Source: Anseranas semipalmata (Eukaryota > Chordata > Aves > Anseriformes > Anseranatidae). From it: a stretch of DNA of 64,000 nt. A program made the position numbers and the translations under genes. The DNA lies in contig VXAA01004301.1 in assembly GCA_013399115.1 (NCBI GenBank), positions 310,580-374,579 of the forward strand, in the 5' to 3' direction. The stretch's first letter is position 1. The number at the start of each line of letters is the position of its first letter. Under the pieces are notes generated by a model. That model saw only the letters and a program-made list of their open reading frames with translations. It was not told the origin of the DNA and searched no databases. Below are positions 47,690 through 57,163 of this stretch, in pieces.

Positions 47690-47900
47690 CCTGGTCTGCA
47701 GCCATTCTTTTGTGTTGGCAGCAGCTCTAATTATGCACCAATTAACCTTAATTAAACCAATTCCTGTGTAACTGCACATGCAGACAATGGACCGAACAAA
47801 CGGCCTGACAAATATTGTCACTTCAAAGGCATAAAAACACATCAAATCCTTAATTGGAAAGTCAGATTCTAAATTGCTGTGGATTTGTAGCTCTTTGTTC
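47690..47900. promoter_or_regulatory. Candidate conserved element, homeodomain cluster
   Basis: TAATTA (47728-47733), CCAATTAACC, the palindrome TTAATTAA (47748-47755), AAACCAATT and CCTTAATTGG lie within about 130 bp. CpG-containing words (GACCGAACAAACGGCC) sit between them. The block is repeat-free and bordered by GC-richer DNA. This dense homeodomain clustering is the strongest enhancer-like signature in the window, but it is unproven. Confidence 0.35.
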
Positions 47901-48587
47901 TTAAAATGATAGAGCAGGAATAGTGGCCAAACACCCCAAATGCTCCCAAAACCTTGTTTGGAGTTAATTATCTCAGGCTGCTGAGGCCAAAATAGATTAT
48001 CCCTATAGAAAAAGAGGGTACTGGAGCACCCTTAATTGTAGCAGCAGGCAGGCTGGTCCAGAGGGCATCAGGACCACGGCCCCAGGTAGGGAGCCACCAA
48101 ACTCCCCTTCCAGAGCCTGGGTGACCTGGGGCTGCCCCACTGGTGATCCCCGCTGGCCCCTTCCTGGCTGTTTGTCCAAAACCAGCTCCCAGAGGCCAGG
48201 ACTGTCCCTTGCGTCATGCAATGGAGCTGCAGTTTTGTTGGAACCGGGATGCATTTTGCACCCTGTAAGCAACAGTGCAGCCAATAGATGGTGCTCGTAC
48301 ATGCAGTTACTCCAGGTTTCTTCCTAAAATACCACGCAGGCTTTGTTAATTATGTGATGCAATATATTTTTTGAGGTAGCTGCTGCACACAGCACAGGAT
48401 TCACCTCAATTTCCCTGCACAGACCAGCCCCTGGGACTGCTTGGACCACACGCCGATGTGTGGGCAGAGTCATTGCCAAAGGGGTTACACGTCTGCAGGT
48501 TGGCTGCCCTTTTTCAAAGCTTGATATAAGAGCAATAAGTTAGACTGAGAAGTCCAGGCTTTGCATCACTTATTTATCCTCCAGTGG
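47901..48587. other. Non-coding DNA
   Basis: No gene recognised. The overlapping frames on both strands near 48.0-48.3 kb have no domain. Confidence 0.5.
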
Positions 48588-48704
48588 AAAAAAAAAAAAA
48601 AAAAAAAAAAAAAGATTGAAACACCCTGAGAGCGGTTTGCAGGAGAGAANGTGTTTAGCTGAAAAAAAAAAAAAAGAAAAGAAAAGAAAAAGAAGAAGAA
48701 GAAG
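48588..48704 (+). repeat. A-rich complex: A26, then A14-(GAAAA)n-(GAA)n, with an N
   Basis: A26 at 48588-48613, about 48 bp of unique sequence with N at 48650, then A14 at 48662-48675 grading into GAAAA and GAA units to 48704. The unique insert GATTGAAACACCCTGAGAGC is not recognised. Low-complexity flanks explain the uncertain base. Confidence 0.9.
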
Positions 48705-48905
48705 CCCTTCAAATCCTTTAATATGTATTGACTTTGCGGTGGTTCAGTTTTATGCTACTAAATGCTTTTCTTTCTGTAGTTAATCAAACAGGCTCCAGGC
48801 ATAGCACTTTGTGGTAAAATATTCTGCCTTGTGAATACTGCAATTAAAAGCAAAGCTAATTAAGCATGTAAATCATGCTCACATAAATTATTTACCAACA
48901 CGTTC
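48705..48905. promoter_or_regulatory. Candidate conserved element with POU-like palindrome
   Basis: CTAATTAAG (TAATTA at 48857-48862) runs into AGCATG-TAAAT-CATGCT (48863-48879), a perfect six-base inverted repeat resembling the cluster at 39053-39069. Upstream are TTTAATATG, TGCGGTGG (a RUNX-like TGCGGT core) and AGTTAATCAAAC words. Repeat-free, AT-rich. Confidence 0.32.
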
Positions 48906-49883
48906 ACTTGGACACATGCGCCGGGTGTGGTGGGACACAGCCCCTTGATGGGGAGCCCAGGGCGATGGATGGCGGCAGATGCTGCAGCACCAGGTCGGGG
49001 CTGGGGACACAGATGAAGAAGCCACCAGGCAGCTCCGTTTATGAAGGGATGAGACCTCATCCACCACACGCTGAAACAGATGGAAATGATTCTCCAGGCT
49101 GTAATAGTGTTTGAGACTGGGTCCCATAAAGGGATTTTTTGCTGGCCAGGCTCATCATTACAGTTGCCCTGCAGAAGTTGGTGGGACTTAAGAACAGTCA
49201 ATGAAGTTTCATGGAAATGTTTGGTGGCGATTTTGGTGGCAGGTGTGAAAGCAAGCTGCCTTGCAGCTAACCCAGTGCAGCCTAGAGAAAACAACTGGGA
49301 GGTGTCATGTCTGGGAGCAGAGATAGCAGCAAATGGGCTTGTGTGAAGGACAGAGAAAGAGGAATGAAAAACCGTTTGCAAATGAGGTGCCAACAGAAAA
49401 TGTGCTTTGGCAGCTGGAAAGGTGTAATGAAAGCCTAGGCAAAATATAGATGGGGTAAAAATTGCTCCCAGTCTTGGGGACAGTGCTATTCCCAGGTTTG
49501 CATGCAGAACCAAGATTTTCACTCCATGGGCATTGCTTTTTTCATGCAGGCTTTTCCCCAGCCTGGGCTGGGTGGTGAGGCATGCAGCATGGGCTGCTCT
49601 GCTGGAGGTTCCCCTGCTCCCCTACGTTCACGTGCACCCTGCAGAGACGTGGCAAGGTCTGGAAAAGCACCTGAAGACAGCCAAACCTCTCTTCATTAAA
49701 CAGAAAACAAAATAAATAGGCACAGATATTGCACTAAGCGAGGCCACAGGGCTGGGGGCAGATGCTGAGCATGCTCTGGGTTCAGGAGCGGGAGGAAGGT
49801 GTTTCTGAAATGCAGAGGAGAGAAGCTGCTGGGCTGAGTGAGAAGCCACAGAGAGCTAGCTACAAAATGCCCAGAAGTGAGTG
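48906..49883. other. Non-coding DNA, GC-richer
   Basis: The longest uninterrupted frame in the window (220 codons, minus strand, 48860-49522) crosses here but opens on GTG, has no domain, and overlaps open frames on the other strand. I do not call a gene. Confidence 0.5.
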
Positions 49884-49912
49884 TATCTATCTATCTATCT
49901 ATTTATTTATTA
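49884..49912 (+). repeat. (TATC)n-(ATTT)n microsatellite
   Basis: About four and a half TATC units followed by three ATTT units, a compound tetranucleotide repeat. Confidence 0.95.
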
Positions 49913-51107
49913 AGTTAAATACAAAATAAAAATTGTGTGCACCTCTTGCAAGAGCTGGGGCCCTGGAGGGAACCTGCACGTCTTCTCACTCCTGCCTATT
50001 TGAAAGTGAGAGCCTGCAGGTGTCATATGAGAGCAGGGCTCATTTTTCCTAATGTGCCAAGCTGACCTTTGCAGGATCAGGCCCAGGAAGCACCCGCTCA
50101 CCAAGAGCTGGGCTCCAAGCTGCCCTTAGCTTGATAGCAACCAGCACCACGTCCTCTTCTGCCTGGAAAGCATCTTCATCGGGTATGGCAGTGACTCATC
50201 CTCCTGCTGGGGGCTGGACCAGTGGGCAACCACAAACAGGAGTAGCCAGAAAAAGGAGGAGGAGATGGCCTGTGATCAAATGGTGGGGTCTTTCCCTGGC
50301 TGGGTTCAGTCTGTGCTGCCTGGACACTTCATTTGTTGTTTTACACTGTGCTGGCAGGGGATGAAAGCCAGTGGTTAGGACAAGTCCTGAGTGTGCAACT
50401 TGCACTATGGCTGCAGGTCTAAAAATCAAATTTGTCTCGCCTGCCATCAGAGATGTATTTCTCTATGGTGAACTCCTGAGTACAAATGGGCTGTCTGGTA
50501 GCAGTGGAAAGAGCAGCAGTGAATTTCCAGCAGGTGTGGGCAAATTCACTTACATTAAAATCAAATAGCCCCAGGAGCTAGGTCACAAATTTTTGCCTGC
50601 TCAAGCTCAGAAGGCACAAGGAAGAGACTCTCCATCAGCTTATTTTAACCAGAGACCCTGAGTGTGGGATTCAAATGGAGCAAATTGCAAATCCAGTCGT
50701 CAGGCAAGTCCCCCAGGACCTCTTCTCCTCCCACAGCGCAGTCTCAGCACTCTCATTAGCGCAGGCGGCTCTACCACTTGCATCTCCCACTGTGGTCATT
50801 AAAGGAGAGGCAAACATGCCAGCCTGAATGTGTCACCCTTGCTCTGCTCCTCTCAATGTCCCCCAAGCAACTCCTGCTGCCTTCAGCAGAAGTGAAGGGA
50901 TGAGCCTGGGGAAGATGCTGGCGCTGGCTATGGGCTGTTTGGTGGTGTGTCCCAGGCCAGGGATCTGCTGTCCACGATTACAGGCTGGAGGACAAGCCCG
51001 AGGAGTGAATGCCTCCCCTGAAATTACATGCTGTTCACAGGTGGTGGAGTGATGGTCCCCTGGCTGTGCTGAGATCTGACGTTTTTGGCTTCATTCTTCT
51101 GTTCTGG
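49913..51107. other. Non-coding DNA
   Basis: No gene recognised. Short frames on both strands without domains. Confidence 0.5.
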
Positions 51108-51245
51108 ACCAGAATTTTTGGGTCGCCTTGCGCAAGATACTTAATCTCCCCATGTTTCCATTCCCCAGACGAGAGATAGAAATAACAGCACTGCCTTCCT
51201 TCCAGCAGAGCAAGTGCATTAAAGATTGCAAGGTGATGGGAGCTC
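51108..51245 (+). mobile_element. MIR-family SINE relic, forward
   Basis: Forward MIR order is visible: 'tgggtcgccttgcgcaagatacttaatctccccatgtttccattccccagac' matches 'tgtgaccttgggcaagttacttaacctctctgtgcctcagtttcctcatctg', followed by 'agaaataacagcactgcctt' for 'ataataatagtacctacctc' and 'gcattaaagattgcaagg' in place of 'aggattaaatgag'. This is the only clear plus-strand MIR in the window. Confidence 0.7.
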
Positions 51246-52019
51246 TGGAAGTGCCTCGATGGAGGAGATTCATTTGAATACATTTGTTGTGCATTACTCA
51301 CTCAGCCCTGAGTTTTAATCTTCTCTCCTCTCCATCATTGTAATCTAAATTTCCTTGAGCTCTCTGACTTGAGCTGAGTCCCAGTTTAATCCCTGCCTCG
51401 TTTGAGTGATTTCTCCTATTTCTCCTGTAGCAAATGGCAAGGCTTACATTAGCCTTCATCTCCCCTCTGAGTCTATCATGGGAGAGTTGCTAACACTCCC
51501 GTTGCAGGGAGCACCAGCAGATAATTTGGGAGCTTGTGCAACTTCTCCAAATAACTTGCACTCTGTTTTTCCAGTCCGGTGACTCATGTTTCACAGTCTT
51601 TTCCAGACCTGCTGAACCATCTCGTGTTAAGGGGTAGAGGTCTACTTTCCAGCAAAGCGGAGGCAGCCTGCCCTTCCCTCCCACAGGATGTTTTGGTGGG
51701 CACAGGTGCGCAGCGAGCCGCAGAAACGAGAGTCCCTGCATTGCACGTGATAGCCAAAGCTGCTCTGCCTTTCACACCACTAAGCATTCAGCAGGGACAA
51801 GTGCTCAGGATGCTACCTCTTGGGCCTGGGGGTTCATTGCCAATGTTGGGGCTGACACAGAAGTTCTGCTTCACAGCCATCTTTGCAAAAGGTGATTTTT
51901 TTGCATGCCCTCCGTGTCCTTCTTGCATTTGTAGAAGTCGTTTCCCTCCATGGGAGGTGCTGTGTTTAGGGATTTTTTTTTTTTGGTTTGTTAACCTGCA
52001 GCTTCCTTGACTGATTTTC
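51246..52019. other. Non-coding DNA
   Basis: No gene recognised. T12 run at 51973-51984. 51290-51440 is repeat-free and pyrimidine-rich. Confidence 0.5.
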
Positions 52020-52690
52020 CAGCAGGATTATTTGTTGCTCTATTAGCAAACAAGTCCTGTCTCAGATAGGCAGGAATGTGCAGGAGGTATATAATTCCCA
52101 ATTTATTAGCTTGGTTCACATGATGTTATCAAGAATTGATTGTAATGCTTAGTGGCATTAGCGGCACCTTCCTATCCTAACAATGGTATTTACTGTCAGG
52201 AGCACTATTTGTGTACCAGTTGTGTTACACCACAAATAATTATATTACTTACATTCAATTTGTATCATTACACACAACACGACTGTGCCTGCTGCATAGT
52301 ATCGTGCTTCATTAACGCCTGAGGCAGAACCGCTTCGCATAAATACCCACCTTGGCACTTTTTGTTTGAAATGATATTCTACTAATTATTAAAATGTAGA
52401 TCAAAAATGACATATCCCAACTATGAAAAATATAGAAAGAAAAATTTCCCCTGTATTAATAGATAAAGAACATCAATTAAAATTCATTGCTGTGAAAATG
52501 ATTGCTCTACAAATTTAAGGAGATGCTGTCAAGTTTGGTAAATCCTGAAAATGACAAACCTTGTTTTCTTGCATTTCTCTGCAAACTCCTTGTAATTCTG
52601 TGTGTCCTTGTCATGATAAAATGCTTAAGTGAGTTTTAGAAAGGAGTGAAAATTCAGTCATTTATATGCAGCCCTACATGACAGCTACCT
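52020..52690. promoter_or_regulatory. Large AT-rich block, candidate conserved element
   Basis: About 670 bp of AT-rich sequence without simple repeats, open frames or recognised transposon remains, bordered by GC-richer DNA on both sides. It holds TAATTA at 52237-52242 and 52383-52388, CACAAATAATTAT, GCTTCATTAACGCC, CATCAATTAAAATTC and isolated retained CpGs (TAGCGGC, ACGACTG, ATCGTGC, TTCGCATAAATA). The length and texture fit an ultraconserved-like developmental enhancer, which only alignment can confirm. Confidence 0.35.
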
Positions 52691-54899
52691 GTCCTACCAA
52701 GGACAGCGAGGTCATGGCCTTGAGGAACCAGTGTCTGCTCAGTTGTTAGCGTGACCCAGGCACCACGTCCCCTGGGCAGGCTGAGAATAAGGCTGCAGAG
52801 AGGGGACAGCCCATGTTAGAGTGACTTGGCCGATGGCCCCTCCAAGGGGTTCAAGGGCTCCCCAGAAAGCCCACACGAGCCCTTCCCATCCAACAGCTCA
52901 GGGGCTGCTGGGATTTATTAGCACCAGCTGCAGCACGGCGACAGATGAAGTTCCCTTCTAGGGGTCCTCTAGCTATGTGTGGCTCCTCACTATGGCTGTT
53001 TAGAAAAGGAGCTATCTAGCCTAGCACCAGATGTGATAAGAGGAGCAGAAAGCAACAAATAGGGTTACGAGACATTTCACCTTCTGAGCATTAAGTTTCT
53101 TTCACTTTTGAAGGTTTTCTTCTCCTGTAATAGAGCATAGTCCTTGTAACTTCATCTGAACTACTGAGACACTCCAGAGGAACCTGCTAAAATCTCCTTA
53201 AAACAACAAAAATGCAGTTTGACCCACACAGCCAAATCTTGTTTGAAGAGGTCTCACTATTCTGAAGGTTGTTAGTGACATACAAAATGGGTTTTGATCC
53301 CAAGAATATCTGGTAAATAGTGTTTAATTTCAGAGCATATTTGCCTACTAAAGAGGGATTTATGTTCTGGGAGCTGGAGTACTGGTTGCAAACGAGATGG
53401 TGGAGGCCAAGCTGGAAGAGCCAAGGGTGGGCTCCCAGCAGAAGCAGAGATGCTGTGTCTCAAGGGATCATAGTCTCCCTGTGCTGCTGCTCATAGGGAG
53501 ACTGTATGTGATTGTTTCTGCCTTTTCAAGAAAAGAGCTTGCAAAAAATATATATTATAATATCACTAGTAATAATTTCTCTGTCCTCATGAAAACAAAT
53601 CTATGAGGTGCCAAATTTCAGTGAACTTCTTTTGGAAGCGTTCAATGGCACATTATGTCACCTGTGCCATGCTGGGAGAAGGAATACACTTCAAAGAGGT
53701 TATTTGCAAAATAAGGTAAGAATAGCTGCAAGAAGTCAATTGTCACCCCAGCTCATGGTGGCGAAGTCCTCTCTGCATCAGTGACTGAACGTGGGTATTG
53801 AAGTCTAACCCATGCCAAGGCTTGAGGGCCAAGTCCACTTGTAAGGGGCTGCATCCGGAAGGTTTGGGGCAGTTTGGAGGGGAATGAGATGCATTTAATT
53901 AAATTTACTTAAATTAACTTTTGAACATCCCCAGGAAACAGGAGTGTTTTCAGCTTTCTGTATAGCAGGAGGTGAACAGGGCAGAATGCAGATGGAAAAT
54001 AATTGCATATATAAAATTAAAGCATACATGAATTATCTTTTTTTGTAAGATGTACCAAGTACATTGAGACAAGACACGACCCATCTCTAACTTAGGTAGG
54101 ACATAGTTTAAAAATGATGGAGATTTTAACATATTCTTCAAAGAACTCTTTAAAACTAATGGTAGTTGAAAGCCAGCTGAAGTAGCTATTTTATCTGGCA
54201 AGCTTCCATGCAAAATTTCCTGCTGATGCTGGCTCAGACAGATGGAGATTTGGGGGGGAAGAACAAAGTGCCATAGGGCTTTATTGGATGAGCCTTGAAA
54301 GATTTCTGCAAGCTTCTATCACAGGGTTTATGAACCTTAGGCTTATTAACTTCACTGCAGTTTTGTTCAGTGTTTTAACCCTGCTTTATTTCCTGTGGTC
54401 CAGATGATACATTTACACATCTTCAGAAAATGTAGAGAGATGCTTATCAAACAATGTGCGACTCTGCACAAGCAAGGGCAGAAACTTGCCGTTTTTACCT
54501 CAATATATAAAAGTTTGTGAATATCAGTGTATAAAGTACTTTTCTCTTGAAATGTCTTCTTTGGTTAGATCATGCAAATTTAGTGCTGGCTGTTGCTTCT
54601 GTAAGATGAAAAGTATGAACAAATCATGAATATTTCATCATTTGTTTCTGCACTGGTCAGAAATGGTAATTTGAGCTCCAGACTGTAGAGATTTAGCAAA
54701 AAAAAAAGAGTTGGACACTCAGAGGATAAAGACAGAAAAAATGCTTTTGACAGGATTTTTCCTTGCCAGTGCTGGTATGTAGACAAGTTGCCTAGAGGAT
54801 ATGAAATTGGGATAATCTACTGAGGACACATTTGGGCTGTGCTATTGTAGCAATTCTTGATCTGCAATGCATTTAACACTATAGTATTTTCTTCATTTA

Positions 54900-54903
<4 letters not shown>
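52691..54903. other. Non-coding DNA
   Basis: No gene recognised. ATAAG|GTAAGAAT at 53714 is donor-like, but the upstream acceptor TTTCAG at 53620 lacks a pyrimidine tract. AT-rich near 53890-54130. Confidence 0.5.
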
Positions 54904-54931
<28 letters not shown>

Positions 54932-54952
54932 GGGGGGGGGTTGGTTTTTTTT

Positions 54953-54984
<32 letters not shown>

Positions 54985-55027
54985 TTTTTTTTTGGCGGTG
55001 GTGCTGGTTTGTTTGTTTGTTTGTTTT
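54904..55027 (+). repeat. T28-G9-T20-C-T28 homopolymer complex with (GTTT)n
   Basis: T28 (54904-54931), G9 (54932-54940), TTGG, T20 (54945-54964), C, T28 (54966-54993), GGCGGTGGTGCTGG, then GTTT units to 55027. Runs of this kind are prone to assembly error, so the exact lengths should not be trusted. The GTTT tail mirrors the AAAC run at 7877-7924 in opposite orientation. Confidence 0.95.
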
Positions 55028-56709
55028 AAGAGAACAACTAAAAGCACCGTGTCACCCCAGATCATGGGCGAAGCATCATACAGAAGAGCGCCTTGGACAT
55101 GGCCCTTGTTCTTCTCAGGCCTGACGTGCACCAACATCTCCCTCTGGACCTGAGCGCTGCCCTGGAAAGGCTGTGAAGGGGAAGGTATCAGCAAAGGTGC
55201 TATAGCTCAAGGTGCATCAGCCTTGATTCTCCTCTTAGGACTTCCTTTACCTTTGTCTGCAATGTCCATAACCAGCTACGTTCCTCTCCTGTATGCAATT
55301 GGCCATCCTGTGAGAGCCCGCAGGGGCTAGAATTTGAAAGTAACATTGTTCTTTGTAGCCAGGGTGAACTAATAATTTGTATGCCAGCTTCAACCTTTCC
55401 TGAATATTAAGGCGTCTGGCTTGGAGGCCACATTATTTTGGGTGTGGGAAATACCATTGCTCCATGTTCTGGCTTATTGCTAGCACTTGGCAGATATTTT
55501 TGTTGTTGTTCTGTACTGAGGAGTTGAGGGTTTCTTTTATTTTTCTTTCTTTTTTCCTTTAGGAGTATTGATGGAAAACCTAGCCAATTGTTCACTAAAC
55601 TCTGAAGCTTACAGAAATGTTTTAAGCTTCCAACAAGAGAAATGGTTACATTTTTAAAAATAAAAAATTCTCCAAATTTCCAGCTGGTACCCCTGGCAAG
55701 AGGAGGGGGAGGGATTCCGCCATACGCAGGTGAACCCTTTTTTCGGTGGTTCAGATGCCGACTCTCCATCTCTTCAGCATCCAGAGCATGCTGTCTGCAG
55801 TGGACTGGAAGCTGTCTCATCAGACGCACAGTGCAGCCTTGCCACCTGACATGTTATGACAAGCTTTTAACTTTTGAGCAGCGATGGATGGAAACGTGTC
55901 ACTGCTTTGGGAGCAGCGCAGCACAGGCTGCCAAAAATAGTTCATGTTGCAGCGGTGTCAGCCCCTCGGAGGCAGACACCCAGCCCAGCCATGGTGCTCC
56001 ATGAGGGAAGAAGCCAGGATGCTTCAGGTGGCCTGCACAGACCTGAGGCAAATCACTTGCTGCAAATCCCTGTATCCATAGACGTTTCTCCAAGCTGAAT
56101 GCCAGCAGCCGAGTTATTTTCCTTTTTAGCTGTATGACGGGCTTTTCAGTGATCGTGTCGTTTTGATTGAATATTCCTCAGGTCCAGTTCAATTTTCTAC
56201 CAACATCAGTTCCAAACTGGACCTTGGAGTCTTCTAACAAGGCCAAGAAGCTACTGCAAAATTTAGAGCAAATAGGAAAAAAGAAACATTGGTGACAGGT
56301 CACTTGCGGTTTTAAAGAGCGAGAGCCATCCTCCCTGGCAGGCTGCCCTTTCCTATCTGCAATCTGTCCTACAGAGTGGATGGGAGATAACTCACTGGCA
56401 CATCCCTCCCCTGTACTGATAAAAGGGGTTTTAATTTACCAGTGTGTTAGGTTGGCACTGCTGAGCAATATTGGAATGATGACTCCCATCACACTCCATG
56501 CACTTCCAAAACATATTAATAAACTTAAAAAAGGGAATGGAGCTGAGGATTCATTGTTCTTTGGATGAAGAAAAAAATTGGCATGTAAGTCTTCAAGTTT
56601 CCTTCATTTAATGGCCACAAACATTTTGTTCTGATGCGCTACCTTCCATCAGAAAAATATATAGCTTTCCTGAAGTTAACCTCCTGTTTTCTGAGAGAAA
56701 CAAAATAAA
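55028..56709. other. Non-coding DNA
   Basis: No gene recognised. A pyrimidine-rich tract at about 55530-55562 ends in TTTAG but is not followed by an open exon with a good donor that I can see. Confidence 0.5.
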
Positions 56710-56768
56710 ATTATCCTCTCTGTAGATGGAAAAGTAGTGGCACAAAGAGGGCAAGAGATCTGTTCTGC
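56710..56768 (-). mobile_element. MIR-family SINE fragment
   Basis: 'aattatcctctctgtagatggaaaagtagtggcacaaagagggcaagag' lines up with the MIR reverse-complement centre 'attatccccattttacagatgaggaaactgaggcacagagaggttaag'. Only this central part is recognisable. Confidence 0.5.
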
Positions 56769-57146
56769 AGATCTGGAAAAAGATCACTGGTTGTTAAGTC
56801 CTTTAACTTTGAGGGCAGATGATGCAATTTGCAAGGAAAATGCCCATATGCTGCTCAGAATGTGCTGGACTAATCTGTTGCTTATTAAGTTATACATCTT
56901 TCTATCTACAGCAGGAATCAAAACAATTAAGAACATCTTTTTTTGTCTACCCATACCCTTTGAAGTTAATAAAATAAAATAATATGATATAAAATAAACA
57001 ACTTCATTGGCTCTTTCCCTGAGCCCCAGCATTCAGGGCAGGGCAGGATGGCCTTTGTTCTCATCAGTATGGTAGTGTTTAATAGAAATTTTAGAAAAAT
57101 AGACATTTTTTAGTCTTGTTTCCTGAAAGAAAACAATTGTGGTTTT
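56769..57146. other. Non-coding DNA
   Basis: AT-rich, with no feature beyond short AATAAAAT words near 56980-56998. Confidence 0.5.
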
Positions 57147-57163
57147 TGTTGTTGTTGTTGTTT
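57147..57163 (+). repeat. (TTG)n microsatellite
   Basis: About five TTG units. Confidence 0.9.

Noticed and set aside
48860..49522. Longest open frame (220 codons, minus strand)
   Set aside because: It opens on GTG, contains no recognisable domain or signal, overlaps open frames on the other strand, and sits in GC-richer DNA where long frames arise by chance.
53621..53714. Segment between TTTCAG and ATAAG|GTAAGAAT
   Set aside because: No pyrimidine tract precedes the acceptor.
54817..55194. Open frames through the T/A homopolymers (poly-K or poly-F proteins)
   Set aside because: The frames exist only because homopolymers contain no stops.
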